Positions 53,125 to 61,202 of a stretch of DNA of 64,000 nucleotides are shown piece by piece. This stretch comes from Maribacter sp. ACAM166 (lineage in GTDB: Bacteria; Bacteroidota; Bacteroidia; Flavobacteriales; Flavobacteriaceae). The notes below the pieces were generated by a model. The model worked only from the letters and a program-made list of their open reading frames with translations, had not been told where the DNA came from and did no database searches. Each line of letters starts with the position of its first letter. Within the stretch, counting starts at the first letter, position 1. Location of the stretch: assembly GCF_005771495.1 (NCBI RefSeq), contig NZ_VAUW01000003.1, positions 124,001 through 188,000 on the forward strand. Reading direction: 5' to 3'. A program made the position numbers and the translations under genes.

Positions 53125-55596
53125 ATGGCCGAAGACTTCAAACCACACCTCTTTGTACAAAACATTCATACCGCCCAGAAATACAAAGTCCCTCCCAGAA
53201 ACATACAAGCCAGAAACGCTATTCCTGAACGTGATAGGGTACAGCATGGCAACTCTGTTTTAAACCAGCTTAAAGAAGTATGGAATAAGGCGAACCAAGA
53301 ATCCATTTTGCGTAAAGCCCAAAACTTACCCACTAAAGATGGCGAGTATGTTACCTTTAAAAGTGCCAAGGAAAACAAACTCAAAATCGAATCCCTCGAT
53401 GCAAACGGAGCAAGGCTCTTGAATGTGAAGTTTGATGAAACCTCGTTTGAAGAGTTGGCCACACTCTTCATTCCCGATGAAAAAAAGGAACAACTCATTT
53501 CAAAAATCGAGAAATACGCCGACATACAAAAGGTCGAAAGATTCAATAAAGAATTGGTTGCCAGAATCGAACAGATTTTATCTGCCGGAATTGAAAATTT
53601 GTGGAGTAGTGCCATTGAATATCTGCCAAAAGAAGAAGCCATTTGGATAGAGCTTTGGCTAAGCGGAGGCAAACAACTTTATGAAGAGGTCCAAGCCGAA
53701 TTTCAAGATGTATGTGAACTGTTCAATATTCAGATAGGGGAAGGCTTGCTGGTATTTCCTGAACGAACCGTTATCAATATCAAAGCCGATTACGAGCAAC
53801 TTGGCGAACTTGTAAAATCGTTCGGTCATATTGCGGAGTTGCGAAAACCGGAAGAACTGAATTCATTTTGGCTGGACCGTACCGTTATTGAACGTGAAGA
53901 TTGGATTAATGAAACCTTGGATAACATCACATTCAATAAGACGGATAATTTTATATCCGTTTTGGATACCGGAATAAATAATGCACATCTTTTGATTGCT
54001 CCCGTATTGGATGACGAAAACAAACTAACGGCAGATATCAATTGGGGCACGAACGATAAAGGTGGCCATGGAACCAAAATGGCGGGAGTGGCCGTTTACG
54101 GAAATCTAAATTCGGTTTTTGAGAATCCCGCAATCGAAATAAACCATCAACTAGAGTCGGTAAAAATTATCGCCCCGAACGGAGAGGCCGAGGAAGAAAA
54201 ATTACCTTTCGTTACCCAAAATGCCATTAATTTGGCGATTATCAATAATGCGGATATTAAAAGAATCTATTGCTTTGCAAATACCGGAAGAAACCAATTT
54301 GAATTTGGCCGTCCCTCCACATGGTCCGCGACCATTGATAATCTTATTTTTGGCGATGACCATGAAGATAAAAAGGTATTTGTCATTAGTGCCGGAAACA
54401 TAAGGGAAGAGGATGATTATTCGCAATATCCCGAGAACAATCTGAACCTTCAGATTGAAAGCCCGGCACAATCGTGGAATGCCCTGTCCGTAGGTGCATT
54501 TACGCAAAAAATACTACCGAATAGGAATACGGTTGCAGGCAATGATGAATTATCCCCTTTTAGCAGAACATCGAACGCATGGGAATCGAACTGGCCGATA
54601 AAACCCGATATTGTTTTTGAAGGGGGGAATTTGATAAAGTTGGATAATGGCGACATTGATTTTCATGATGACCTAGACGTTTTGACCACATCAAGTAATG
54701 CCGTAATCAACCAATTGACGACCATAAATGCCACAAGTGCGGCAACCGCCTTTGCGAGCAACTTTATTGCAAGATTAAGACACGCTTATCCAAACGCTTG
54801 GGAAGAGACATTGAGAGGTTTGGTCGTTCATTCTGCATCGTGGACACCGGCAATGAAGGAACAATTCGATTTTGATGGCAGCCAAGCTTCTATTGTTAAA
54901 ATGCTTAGAACATACGGATATGGAGTTCCTAATTTGGAAAAGGCCATCGAATGCCAATCGAACTATTTAACCTTTATTTCAGAAGAAATAATTCAGCCAT
55001 ACATCAAGGAGGAAGGAAAGAATCCGGCAACAAACGATGTTCATTTTTACGAATTTCCATGGCCTAAAGATACTCTGGAAGGTTTAGGAGATGTGGATGT
55101 AACCGTACGAATTACACTTTCCTATTTTATAGAGCCCAACCCGGGAGAAAAAGGCTACTCCACTAAATATTCCTATCAATCGACAGCGTTGAAATTCGCC
55201 ATGATGCCACCGAACGACTCCCCTGAAAATTTTATGCTACGGATCAACAATGCCGCAAGGGAGGATTTGAAGGAAGAACTTGAGGTTGAAAGATTACCAG
55301 AAGATGCTATAGAAAGAATGTCTAATGTGAAGTGGGCCTTGGGTGCGGAGAATGTATTCAAGGGTTCTGTTCACAGCAATTTCTGGAAAACTTCCGCAGC
55401 AAATGCGGCAGCTTGCAACTACATAGCCGTTTATCCACAGCCTTCAGGATGGTGGAAAAATCTAAAAAAGAAACACAAGTATAACGAAAAACTCAGGTAC
55501 TCTTTGATCGTATCTATTGAGACCCCTGAGAATGTTGCGGATATCTATACTATGATAGCCCAAAAGGTCAATGTAGAAAATCTGATCAAAGTATAA
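53125..55596 (+). CDS. S8 subtilisin-like serine protease (paired with AAA ATPase)
   Basis: 823 residues, no signal peptide, so cytoplasmic. N-terminal region of about 250 residues without recognisable motifs; subtilase triad D280 (VLDTGIN), H315 (GGHGTKMAG) and S538 (TSAATAFAS) with oxyanion N in VISAGNI; a C-terminal beta-rich domain (ITLSYFIEPNPG and following) typical of this subgroup. Together with the ATPase it forms a two-gene unit; target proteins are unknown. Confidence 0.9.
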   Translation: MAEDFKPHLFVQNIHTAQKYKVPPRNIQARNAIPERDRVQHGNSVLNQLKEVWNKANQESILRKAQNLPTKDGEYVTFKSAKENKLKIESLDANGARLLNVKFDETSFEELATLFIPDEKKEQLISKIEKYADIQKVERFNKELVARIEQILSAGIENLWSSAIEYLPKEEAIWIELWLSGGKQLYEEVQAEFQDVCELFNIQIGEGLLVFPERTVINIKADYEQLGELVKSFGHIAELRKPEELNSFWLDRTVIEREDWINETLDNITFNKTDNFISVLDTGINNAHLLIAPVLDDENKLTADINWGTNDKGGHGTKMAGVAVYGNLNSVFENPAIEINHQLESVKIIAPNGEAEEEKLPFVTQNAINLAIINNADIKRIYCFANTGRNQFEFGRPSTWSATIDNLIFGDDHEDKKVFVISAGNIREEDDYSQYPENNLNLQIESPAQSWNALSVGAFTQKILPNRNTVAGNDELSPFSRTSNAWESNWPIKPDIVFEGGNLIKLDNGDIDFHDDLDVLTTSSNAVINQLTTINATSAATAFASNFIARLRHAYPNAWEETLRGLVVHSASWTPAMKEQFDFDGSQASIVKMLRTYGYGVPNLEKAIECQSNYLTFISEEIIQPYIKEEGKNPATNDVHFYEFPWPKDTLEGLGDVDVTVRITLSYFIEPNPGEKGYSTKYSYQSTALKFAMMPPNDSPENFMLRINNAAREDLKEELEVERLPEDAIERMSNVKWALGAENVFKGSVHSNFWKTSAANAAACNYIAVYPQPSGWWKNLKKKHKYNEKLRYSLIVSIETPENVADIYTMIAQKVNVENLIKV

Positions 55597-55625
55597 TCAA
55601 AAATTAGCTTAATTGTGCATAGTCC

Positions 55626-56015
55626 TTAAAGGCTTTGTACGGCCGTTTTCAACTTATTCCGCACTTCATCCGCTATACCCGCCAACCCCTCGTTCTTTAC
55701 GCCCATCATAGAAGCGACCGGATCCACGGCGGCAACTTCTACCGAGCCGTCCTTGGTCTCGCGAACGATGACGTTACAGGGCAGCATGGTGCCGATCTTG
55801 TCCTCGGCCTGAAGGGCTTTATAGGCAAAACTGGGACTGCATGCGCCCAAAATCTTGTAATTGGGAAAATCAACGTCCAGTTTTTTCTTCAGGGTAGCTT
55901 TGATGTCAATTTCGGTCAATATACCGAAGCCTTCTTCCTTTAAGGTTTGGGTTATGCGCTCTATCGCCTTATCAAAGGATGTATCGGTAAGGGTCTTGCT
56001 GAAATAATAGTCCAT
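55626..56015 (-). CDS. DUF302-family protein
   Basis: 129 residues. MDYYFSKTLTDTSFDKAIER, LKEEGFGILTEIDIKATLKK, YKILGACSPSFAYKALQAED and GTMLPCNVIVRETKDG are the standard DUF302 sequence, a small cytoplasmic fold often next to stress and sulfur genes. Molecular role unknown. Shares the bidirectional box at 56039-56112 with the Crp/Fnr gene. Confidence 0.92.
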   Translation of the reverse strand: MDYYFSKTLTDTSFDKAIERITQTLKEEGFGILTEIDIKATLKKKLDVDFPNYKILGACSPSFAYKALQAEDKIGTMLPCNVIVRETKDGSVEVAAVDPVASMMGVKNEGLAGIADEVRNKLKTAVQSL

Positions 56016-56038
56016 TTTTTTGCTTTTTATTGAAACTT

Positions 56039-56112
56039 CAAAAATAGTGGATGGTCTTTTTGGAGCAAATGACGAATATCATTTCAAAGGTGCTTCCGTA
56101 AAAATAATTTTG
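56039..56112. promoter_or_regulatory. Bidirectional Crp/Fnr-type box (DUF302 and Crp/Fnr regulator)
   Basis: Box TGACGAATATCA (56070-56081) has perfect -7 elements on both sides at the same distance: TATTTTTG on the minus strand (56039-56046) and TAATTTTG on the plus strand (56105-56112). It links regulation of a Crp/Fnr regulator to the box family. Confidence 0.85.
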
Positions 56113-56162
56113 TAAAAGTTTACAGGGGTTAATAGAGTATAGAAAAGTAAATCAAATGGAAT

Positions 56163-56831
56163 ATGTTCAAAGAGCTGACAAAACACTACGGACGCATTTT
56201 TGAGGAAGAATTGCTTAGGGAGATCAACCAAATTGGTGCTTTTAAAGAAGTAAAGGAAGGCCAAGTATTGATAAAAATCGGGCAATACGTGAAATTTATG
56301 CCCCTTTTGGTTTCAGGGGTACTCAAAGTTATGCGAGAAGACACCAACAACAAGGAATTACTCCTCTATTTTTTACAGGATGGCCATACGAATTCCATCA
56401 AATGGGTTTGGGGCACCGAACGAAAAAAAAGTAGGGTCAAGGTGGTTGCCGAGACGGATGCCCAGGTCATTATGCTGCCTGCCAAGAAAATGACGGAGTG
56501 GCTTTTGAAGTATAAAAGTTGGGGCACATTTGTACTTTCCAGTTATGACCACCGGATGAACGAACTATTGGATATGATGGACAGTATCGCCTTCTTGAAG
56601 ATGGATGAACGCCTGCTCAAGCACTTAAAAGAACGGGTACGCATTACCAAGAGTACAATGCTATACTGTACCCATCAAGAAATTGCCGATGACCTCAATA
56701 CCCCTAGGGAGGTGGTTTCCCGATTGTTGAAAAAATTGGAAAATATGGGTAAAGTTAAACTTCAGCGCAATCAAATCGAAATTCTTGACTCAAAATTTCG
56801 TTCGCTATCGCACTCAAAAAGAACGGCTTAA
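56163..56831 (+). CDS. Crp/Fnr-family transcription regulator
   Basis: 222 residues. Cyclic-nucleotide-binding-type barrel (FKEVKEGQVLIKIGQYVKFM, GVLKVMREDTNNKELLLYFL), long dimer helix, and HTH with HQEIADDLNTPREVVSRLLK, whose RE..SR recognition-helix pattern matches Crp/Fnr proteins that read TGA half-sites. No N-terminal Fe-S cysteines like those of Fnr. Its promoter carries a box, so it may regulate itself and is a good candidate for the activator of this regulon. Confidence 0.93.
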   Translation: MFKELTKHYGRIFEEELLREINQIGAFKEVKEGQVLIKIGQYVKFMPLLVSGVLKVMREDTNNKELLLYFLQDGHTNSIKWVWGTERKKSRVKVVAETDAQVIMLPAKKMTEWLLKYKSWGTFVLSSYDHRMNELLDMMDSIAFLKMDERLLKHLKERVRITKSTMLYCTHQEIADDLNTPREVVSRLLKKLENMGKVKLQRNQIEILDSKFRSLSHSKRTA

Positions 56832-56860
56832 CTTTTTTTCAAAAAAAGAAGCTGCCTGTG

Positions 56861-56904
56861 TGATAAAAGTCACAAAGATGAAGGCAGTCTCGCAAATATC
56901 TTTG
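56861..56904 (+). promoter_or_regulatory. Crp/Fnr-type box promoter of the rhodanese gene
   Basis: Box TGATAAAAGTCA at 56861-56872; -7 TATCTTTG, a perfect TAnnTTTG, at 56897-56904. The gap is 24 bp, one base longer than the rest of the set. Confidence 0.65.
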
Positions 56905-57072
56905 TAAAAAAAAAGCAAGGGTAATGCAGAAGAGCGATGCGACTTTTAACCTACTTAGTTCCCCCGAAACGTAGCGCAATTGTTTTGTTATTTTTTCGGG
57001 AGTGGTGCTGTTAGTGTTTCCGCTCCCTTTTTTATGCATCGGCTTTTCAAAATTACTGCTCAAAAGTCTCTT

Positions 57073-57393
57073 ATGGATAGAAAACAAAAACCACCTAAGA
57101 ATATTACACTATTACCAGCCCCTGAATTCATTACAGCCGTTCAAAATAGAAAGGTTCAGTTGATTGATATTCGAACGCCTCCAGAATATGATGCCAAGCA
57201 TATTAGGGGTGCCATAAATATTGACTTGTCCTGTTTTGATAGTTTTATCGAGGCATTTGAAAAAATCGAAAAAACCAGACCGCTTTATTTGTATTGCGAA
57301 ACCGGAAGAAAAACAGAAAAAGTGGTAAAGCTTTTTTCTAAAATGGGTTTCGAAAGCATCTGCCATTTAGAACGCGGTATTAAAGGAATTTAA
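57073..57393 (+). CDS. Rhodanese-like domain protein
   Basis: 106 residues from MDRKQKPPKN; longer in-frame starts (ATG 57034, TTG 56980) are possible. Rhodanese fold: QLIDIRTPPEYDAKHIRGAI, DLSCFDSFIEAFEKI, LYLYCETGRKTEKVVKLF with the active-site Cys in CETGRK, and a closing GGI-type ERGIKGI. It could transfer sulfur or sense it. Long leader (about 160 nt) containing a CCCCGAAA/TTTCGGG stem. Confidence 0.85.
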   Translation: MDRKQKPPKNITLLPAPEFITAVQNRKVQLIDIRTPPEYDAKHIRGAINIDLSCFDSFIEAFEKIEKTRPLYLYCETGRKTEKVVKLFSKMGFESICHLERGIKGI

Positions 57394-57416
57394 GGAGTAG
57401 GGGGCAGCCAAAAACA

Positions 57417-57445
57417 GAAACAGGAGGCCTATGGTCTCCTGTTTC
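57417..57445 (+). terminator. Terminator of the rhodanese gene
   Basis: Stem GAAACAGGAG / CTCCTGTTTC with inner GCC/GGT pairs, followed by CTTTT on the plus strand. On the minus strand it is followed by TGTTTTTGG, so it may act both ways. Confidence 0.7.
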
Positions 57446-57600
57446 CTTTTGAAGCGTTCGAATTTATTTTTTGTTTCTGACACATCCTTAGCATTTTCAT
57501 CGCTGAAATTGCATTGGGCGGTCTTCGTTAAAAATAAGAGCGAGCCCTTTCTGGACTTTAGAATTTTGCAATTCTATCGCCCTTTCCCTTATGTTTTTAA

Positions 57601-57638
57601 AAAGAACCGGAATATCGGAATATCCCGATTCTTTTTTA
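57601..57638. terminator. Terminator-like hairpin in the non-coding array
   Basis: Imperfect stem AAAGAA..CGG..AATAT / ATATCCCG.TTCTTT followed by TTTTTT (plus strand). No transcript could be assigned to it. Confidence 0.45.
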
Positions 57639-57859
57639 TGGTATCCTACGATTCTAATTTTTGAATGCAGACCAAGCAGGAACGTACTAGCATACGCATA
57701 TACTTGGATTTCTAAATGAAAGAACTCGCTGCGATACCACTTTTATGGCCGCCAAGGCATTGCTGCTTGGAAGCCTTTATCGTTGATTTGAATAACTCCT
57801 ATTTTACCTCCCCTAAGGGGAGGTCGAAATTGATTTTTCGCAATTTCGGGTGGGGCTAA

Positions 57860-57945
57860 GAGAAAAAACAGGAAGCCGAGACTTCCTGTTTTCCATAAAG
57901 AAATGAAATTCATCGTTACCTTCAACTTATCTTTTATATCATTTT
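57860..57945 (-). ncRNA. Candidate short RNA, possible decayed sRNA copy
   Basis: The -7 octamer TATTTTAG (57950-57957) is the same one used by the three sRNAs, and about 80 nt downstream is a strong terminator, stem AAAACAGGAAG / CTTCCTGTTTT (57865-57892) plus TTTTTT. No Crp/Fnr box is present at the expected place, so this may be a decayed or differently controlled copy. Confidence 0.3.
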
Positions 57946-58039
57946 ATCACTAAAATAATCTAACCGATACATTTGGGTTTCAACTGCATCCTTTTCTTCA
58001 TTATGATTTGTGCCGGTCTTACGATGGCACCGATCAATG

Positions 58040-58287
58040 CTTTAAAGAAACTGGAACATTCGCATGTTCCAGTTTCCAAGAAAGTGTAAAATTTACCGTT
58101 GACCGCTTTACGTAATCTTGAGTGAAACCTATTGCTAGGCCATAGCTAAGACCACACGGCTTGGGGTATTTTTAACACCTTCCTATACCAGACCTTATTA
58201 CTCCCCACGAATAATAAGTTCGTCGTATTTTTAACCTTGAAGTCGTTCGGACTTCGTTTTTCAAAGAACTAGATCGTTTCTAATGAT
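58040..58287 (-). ncRNA. Small RNA A of the tandem array
   Basis: Predicted transcript of about 248 nt from the box promoter 58292-58334 to the terminator stem GAAACTGGAACAT / ATGTTCCAGTTTC (13 bp, loop TCGC). The 5' part has AGTTCTTTGAAAAA, shared with copies B and C. A middle hairpin CTTATTA / TAATAAG presents the loop TTCGTGGGGAG. It has no ORF of useful length. The 3' body has diverged from B and C. Confidence 0.7.
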
Positions 58288-58291
58288 GCCA

Positions 58292-58334
58292 CTAAAATAG
58301 GGGAGGGCACCACCGCTCAAAATGACCTACGTCA
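58292..58334 (-). promoter_or_regulatory. Crp/Fnr-type box promoter of small RNA A
   Basis: Box TGACCTACGTCA at 58323-58334; minus-strand -7 TATTTTAG at 58292-58299. Confidence 0.8.
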
Positions 58335-58351
58335 GTTTGCTGCTTTTTTTT

Positions 58352-58577
58352 AGAAAAAGAAACTAGGATACCGAGATACCCTAGTTTCCTAGAAGACGTT
58401 ATTCTAACCTATAACCTCTTATACTGGTACTTACTTGAATTTATCGCTAAATCCGTTCAGGACTCAAATGGTATAAAGGATGTCCTAACGGCCTCCTTTT
58501 CTTTGGCTTTTCGTTTCCCCACGAAACAAAGACCCAACCTACTTATTTTTTCAAAGAACTATATCGTTTCTAAATAT
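58352..58577 (-). ncRNA. Small RNA B of the tandem array
   Basis: About 226 nt. 5' element TTTAGAAACGATATAGTTCT then TTGAAAAAATA, a hairpin built on TTTCGTGGGGAAACGAAA, then CCAAAGAAAAGGAGGCCGTT, and a terminator stem GAAACTAGGGTATC / GGTATCCTAGTTTC followed by TTTTT. There is no ATG in the transcript. The GGAGG element has no start codon behind it, so it is not a ribosome site for a coding region. Confidence 0.75.
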
Positions 58578-58581
58578 GATG

Positions 58582-58624
58582 CTAAAATAGGGGAGGGTTT
58601 CCATACTCAAAATGACCTACGTCA
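58582..58624 (-). promoter_or_regulatory. Crp/Fnr-type box promoter of small RNA B
   Basis: Box TGACCTACGTCA at 58613-58624, identical to copy A; minus-strand -7 TATTTTAG at 58582-58589. Confidence 0.8.
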
Positions 58625-58641
58625 GTTTGAACATTTTTTTT

Positions 58642-58875
58642 GAAAAAGAAACTAGGATACCGAAATATCCTAGTTTCCTAGAAGACGTTCTTCGACCCGA
58701 TTTCCGCTTATAATGATATGTACTGCGGTAAATTGCTCAACCTTCTTCCATATCAAGGGTACAAAAGGGATTCTGTAACGGCCTCCTTTTCTTTGGATTT
58801 TTGTTTCCTTGTGAATCAAAAACCCAATCAACCAACCAAACTATTTTTTCAAAGAACTATTTCTATCTTATTTAT
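58642..58875 (-). ncRNA. Small RNA C of the tandem array
   Basis: About 234 nt. Shares AGTTCTTTGAAAAAATAG, AAATCCAAAGAAAAGGAGGC (then CGTTA) and the terminator GAAACTAGGATA / TATCCTAGTTTC (12 bp, 58648-58677) plus TTTTT with copy B. The middle stem keeps pairing with changed bases (TTTTTG...CAAAAA in place of the B stem). The only ATG opens a 4-codon frame. It begins right after pfkB, so read-through from pfkB is possible. Confidence 0.75.
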
Positions 58876-58879
58876 AAGG

Positions 58880-58922
58880 CTAAAATATAGCAGTTTTTCG
58901 ATGTTCAAAATGACCTAGATCA
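58880..58922 (-). promoter_or_regulatory. Crp/Fnr-type box promoter of small RNA C
   Basis: Box TGACCTAGATCA at 58911-58922; minus-strand -7 TATTTTAG at 58880-58887. Confidence 0.8.
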
Positions 58923-58937
58923 GTTTGAGGATTTTTT

Positions 58938-59891
58938 TTATTTTTTAACAGTTTGTGCCCTCCTGATCCATTCGTACAACTTGTCCGCATCGTCTTTGTT
59001 GCACAATTTCGTTCCCTCGTGCATGGTAGCCGCCGTGCCGCAGGCTACTCCGTATTTTACCATGTCGCTGAACGATTTGCCCCAGATAAGGCTCATGACC
59101 ATACCGGCGACCATGCTATCGCCCGCACCGATGGTACTTTTTTGAAGCACCGTGGGGGCGGGCACATACTCCATTTCATACTTGGTAGCCAATAGTGCTC
59201 CTTTTGCGCCGAGCGAAACCACCAAAGCCTCACAATCATGTTCCGCCAAAAACTTTTTCGCCAAGATTTCCAGTTCCAAGGCCGAAATTGATGGTACGCC
59301 GCACAAGGCGGCCAACTCGCCTAAATTGGGTTTTAGGATATAAATGTGTGAATGGGCAGCGGCCTTCATTAAAGCTTCTCCCGAGGTATCCAAAATAAAA
59401 CGCGCCTTTTTCTTTCGGGCGATTGCTGCCACTTGTACATAAAAGTCATCGGGAATTCCAGGAGGCAGTTTTCCGCTGGCAATCAGATAATCGCTCTCTT
59501 GAAGATAATCCTCCAATTGTTTTAGAACGGCTTCCCATTCCTCCTTTTTTACATTCGGCCCGGGCATCCCGAACCTGTATTGCTGATTTGTAACGGTATC
59601 GGTCACGGCGAGGTTGTCGCGCGTCCACCCTTCGATTTTGATAATTGATTGCTCAATGCCATCCTTGTCCAATAGCTGTTTGAGATGATTTCCGGTCGGG
59701 CCACCGGCCAGATACATACCAAGCGAATCGCCCCCTAATTTTTTGATGGCGCAGGACACGTTTATTCCCCCGCCACCGGCATCATAAGTGGGTTCTGTAC
59801 AGCGCAATTTGCTATTAGGGCTTATTCCGACTACCGTAGTGCTTTTGTCGATTGTCGGATTTAAGGTCAATGTGATGATTCTTCTGTGCAT
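58938..59891 (-). CDS. pfkB: 6-phosphofructokinase 2 type sugar kinase (PfkB)
   Basis: 317 residues. Close to E. coli Pfk-2 throughout: LTLNPTIDKSTTV, KLRCTEPTYDAGGGGINVSC, WTRDNLAVTD, QYRFGMPGP, IASGKLPPG and anion-hole/catalytic-base TIGAGDSMVAGMVMS. It phosphorylates fructose 6-phosphate with ATP. It lies 15 bp behind gpmA in the same operon. Confidence 0.94.
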   Translation of the reverse strand: MHRRIITLTLNPTIDKSTTVVGISPNSKLRCTEPTYDAGGGGINVSCAIKKLGGDSLGMYLAGGPTGNHLKQLLDKDGIEQSIIKIEGWTRDNLAVTDTVTNQQYRFGMPGPNVKKEEWEAVLKQLEDYLQESDYLIASGKLPPGIPDDFYVQVAAIARKKKARFILDTSGEALMKAAAHSHIYILKPNLGELAALCGVPSISALELEILAKKFLAEHDCEALVVSLGAKGALLATKYEMEYVPAPTVLQKSTIGAGDSMVAGMVMSLIWGKSFSDMVKYGVACGTAATMHEGTKLCNKDDADKLYEWIRRAQTVKK

Positions 59892-59906
59892 TTTTAAGAT
59901 TGTTTC

Positions 59907-60617
59907 TTAAATCAGTTCAACGGCTCTTTTTTTCAATTTTTGCTTTCCTAGAAGTTTTAAGGTATCATCGAATTCATACATAAAAGGAATTCCCGTCGGG
60001 ACTTCGATATTTGGCAGGTCCGTATGTTTTATTTGCTCCAAATGTGCCATCAAGGCGCGAAGTGAATTTCCGTGCGCGGAGACCAGAACGGTTTTGTTTC
60101 GGGCCAGTTGGGGCACAATGGCATCGTAGAAATAATTGACCGCCCTGAGTTGGGTAATTTGCAATGATTCGGTATTAGGCAACAGATTTTCATCCAATGC
60201 CTTATAATTGCTATCATATAAAGGATGCCGTTTGTCCTCCAAAGTAAGTGGCGGCGGTGGGGTAGCATAGCCCCTTCGAATGCCCCAATAGGTTTTTTCG
60301 CCTACTTCTTTGAGCACTTCGTCCTTATTTTTGCCCTGCCAATCGCCGTAATGCCGTTCGTTCAATTTCCAATGATATCGGGTATCTACGTGCATCTGTT
60401 CGGCAGTATCCAAAATTATCCAAGCGGTCCGTATCGCCCGTTTTAGGTAAGAGGAAAAACAAATGTCAATATCAATGTCGTTCGATTTTATAATTTCTCC
60501 TGCTTTTTTGGCCTCTTCTATGCCTTCCGGGGCTAGATCTACATCCGTCCAACCCGTAAAAATGTTCTGTACGTTCCATTCACTTTTGCCATGGCGTACC
60601 AATATTAAATTTCCCAT
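59907..60617 (-). CDS. gpmA: 2,3-bisphosphoglycerate-dependent phosphoglycerate mutase
   Basis: 236 residues. LVRHGKSEWNVQNIFTGWTD with the phospho-His, SYLKRAIRTAWIIL, LNERHYGDWQGKNKDE and VLVSAHGNSLRALMAHLEQI with the second His. It interconverts 3- and 2-phosphoglycerate. First gene of the gpmA-pfkB pair; box promoter 60643-60685. Confidence 0.95.
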   Translation of the reverse strand: MGNLILVRHGKSEWNVQNIFTGWTDVDLAPEGIEEAKKAGEIIKSNDIDIDICFSSYLKRAIRTAWIILDTAEQMHVDTRYHWKLNERHYGDWQGKNKDEVLKEVGEKTYWGIRRGYATPPPPLTLEDKRHPLYDSNYKALDENLLPNTESLQITQLRAVNYFYDAIVPQLARNKTVLVSAHGNSLRALMAHLEQIKHTDLPNIEVPTGIPFMYEFDDTLKLLGKQKLKKRAVELI

Positions 60618-60642
60618 TTCCTAGTATTATTTATTTCAGATA

Positions 60643-60685
60643 CAAAGTAATGGCTCAAGAAATTGATGTAAAATGATTTGAGTCA
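60643..60685 (-). promoter_or_regulatory. Crp/Fnr-type box promoter of gpmA-pfkB
   Basis: Box TGATTTGAGTCA at 60674-60685; minus-strand -7 TTACTTTG at 60643-60650 (7 of 8 to TAnnTTTG). Confidence 0.7.
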
Positions 60686-60732
60686 TGCCTAGTGACAGGT
60701 TTTATGGCGGTAGGAGAACAATTTCGTTTCAG

Positions 60733-61194
60733 CTATTGGTTTATCAGTTTTTCCAATTCCAAAATAAATGGCATTTGCCCTCGAACGATTTTTAGTTTCG
60801 CATCGATTAAATCGAACCAAGACGCTTTATCGATTTCCGGAAATAGTGCTTTCTTGCTGGATTTGGGTGGCCATTCCATTTCAAAGGAATTGCTCTCGAT
60901 TTTTGAAATATCAAAATCTCCTTTTACCGACCATGCATGAATCACTTTGCCACTTTTTTGTTTTTGGGATTTTAAAGGAGTAAATTCTCCCTGTACTTCT
61001 AATCCGGTTTCTTCCTCGGTCTCGCGAATGGCGGCATACAACGGATTTTCGTCAGGTTCGATTTCTCCCTTGGGAATCGACCAGACACCAATATCCTTTT
61101 TTGCCCAAAACGGCCCGCCGGGATGTACCAATAGCACTTCCAACGCTTTGTTATTCCATCGATACAGTAGGATGCCCGCGCTTTGTTTTGGCAT
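60733..61194 (-). CDS. NUDIX hydrolase
   Basis: 153 residues. NUDIX box GEIEPDENPLYAAIRETEEE then TGLEV (GX5EX7REUXEEXGU), preceded by SAGILLYRWNNKALEVLLVH. The N-terminal PKQSAGILLYR resembles MutT/diadenosine-polyphosphate-type NUDIX proteins. It removes or recycles nucleotide derivatives; the exact substrate is unknown. Eight bp behind ppsA, hence co-transcribed. Confidence 0.92.
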   Translation of the reverse strand: MPKQSAGILLYRWNNKALEVLLVHPGGPFWAKKDIGVWSIPKGEIEPDENPLYAAIRETEEETGLEVQGEFTPLKSQKQKSGKVIHAWSVKGDFDISKIESNSFEMEWPPKSSKKALFPEIDKASWFDLIDAKLKIVRGQMPFILELEKLINQ

Positions 61195-61202
61195 AGACTT
61201 TT

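Noticed and set aside
57743-57925. Minus-strand 60-codon frame beginning MKVTMNF.
   Set aside because: It runs straight through the terminator hairpin at 57865-57892; it is better explained as non-coding.
58261-58930. The regularly spaced similar blocks looked like a CRISPR-like or simple tandem repeat array.
   Set aside because: Units are about 290 bp with promoter, body and terminator, and the spacing elements are not 30-40 bp spacers; the small RNA reading explains them better.
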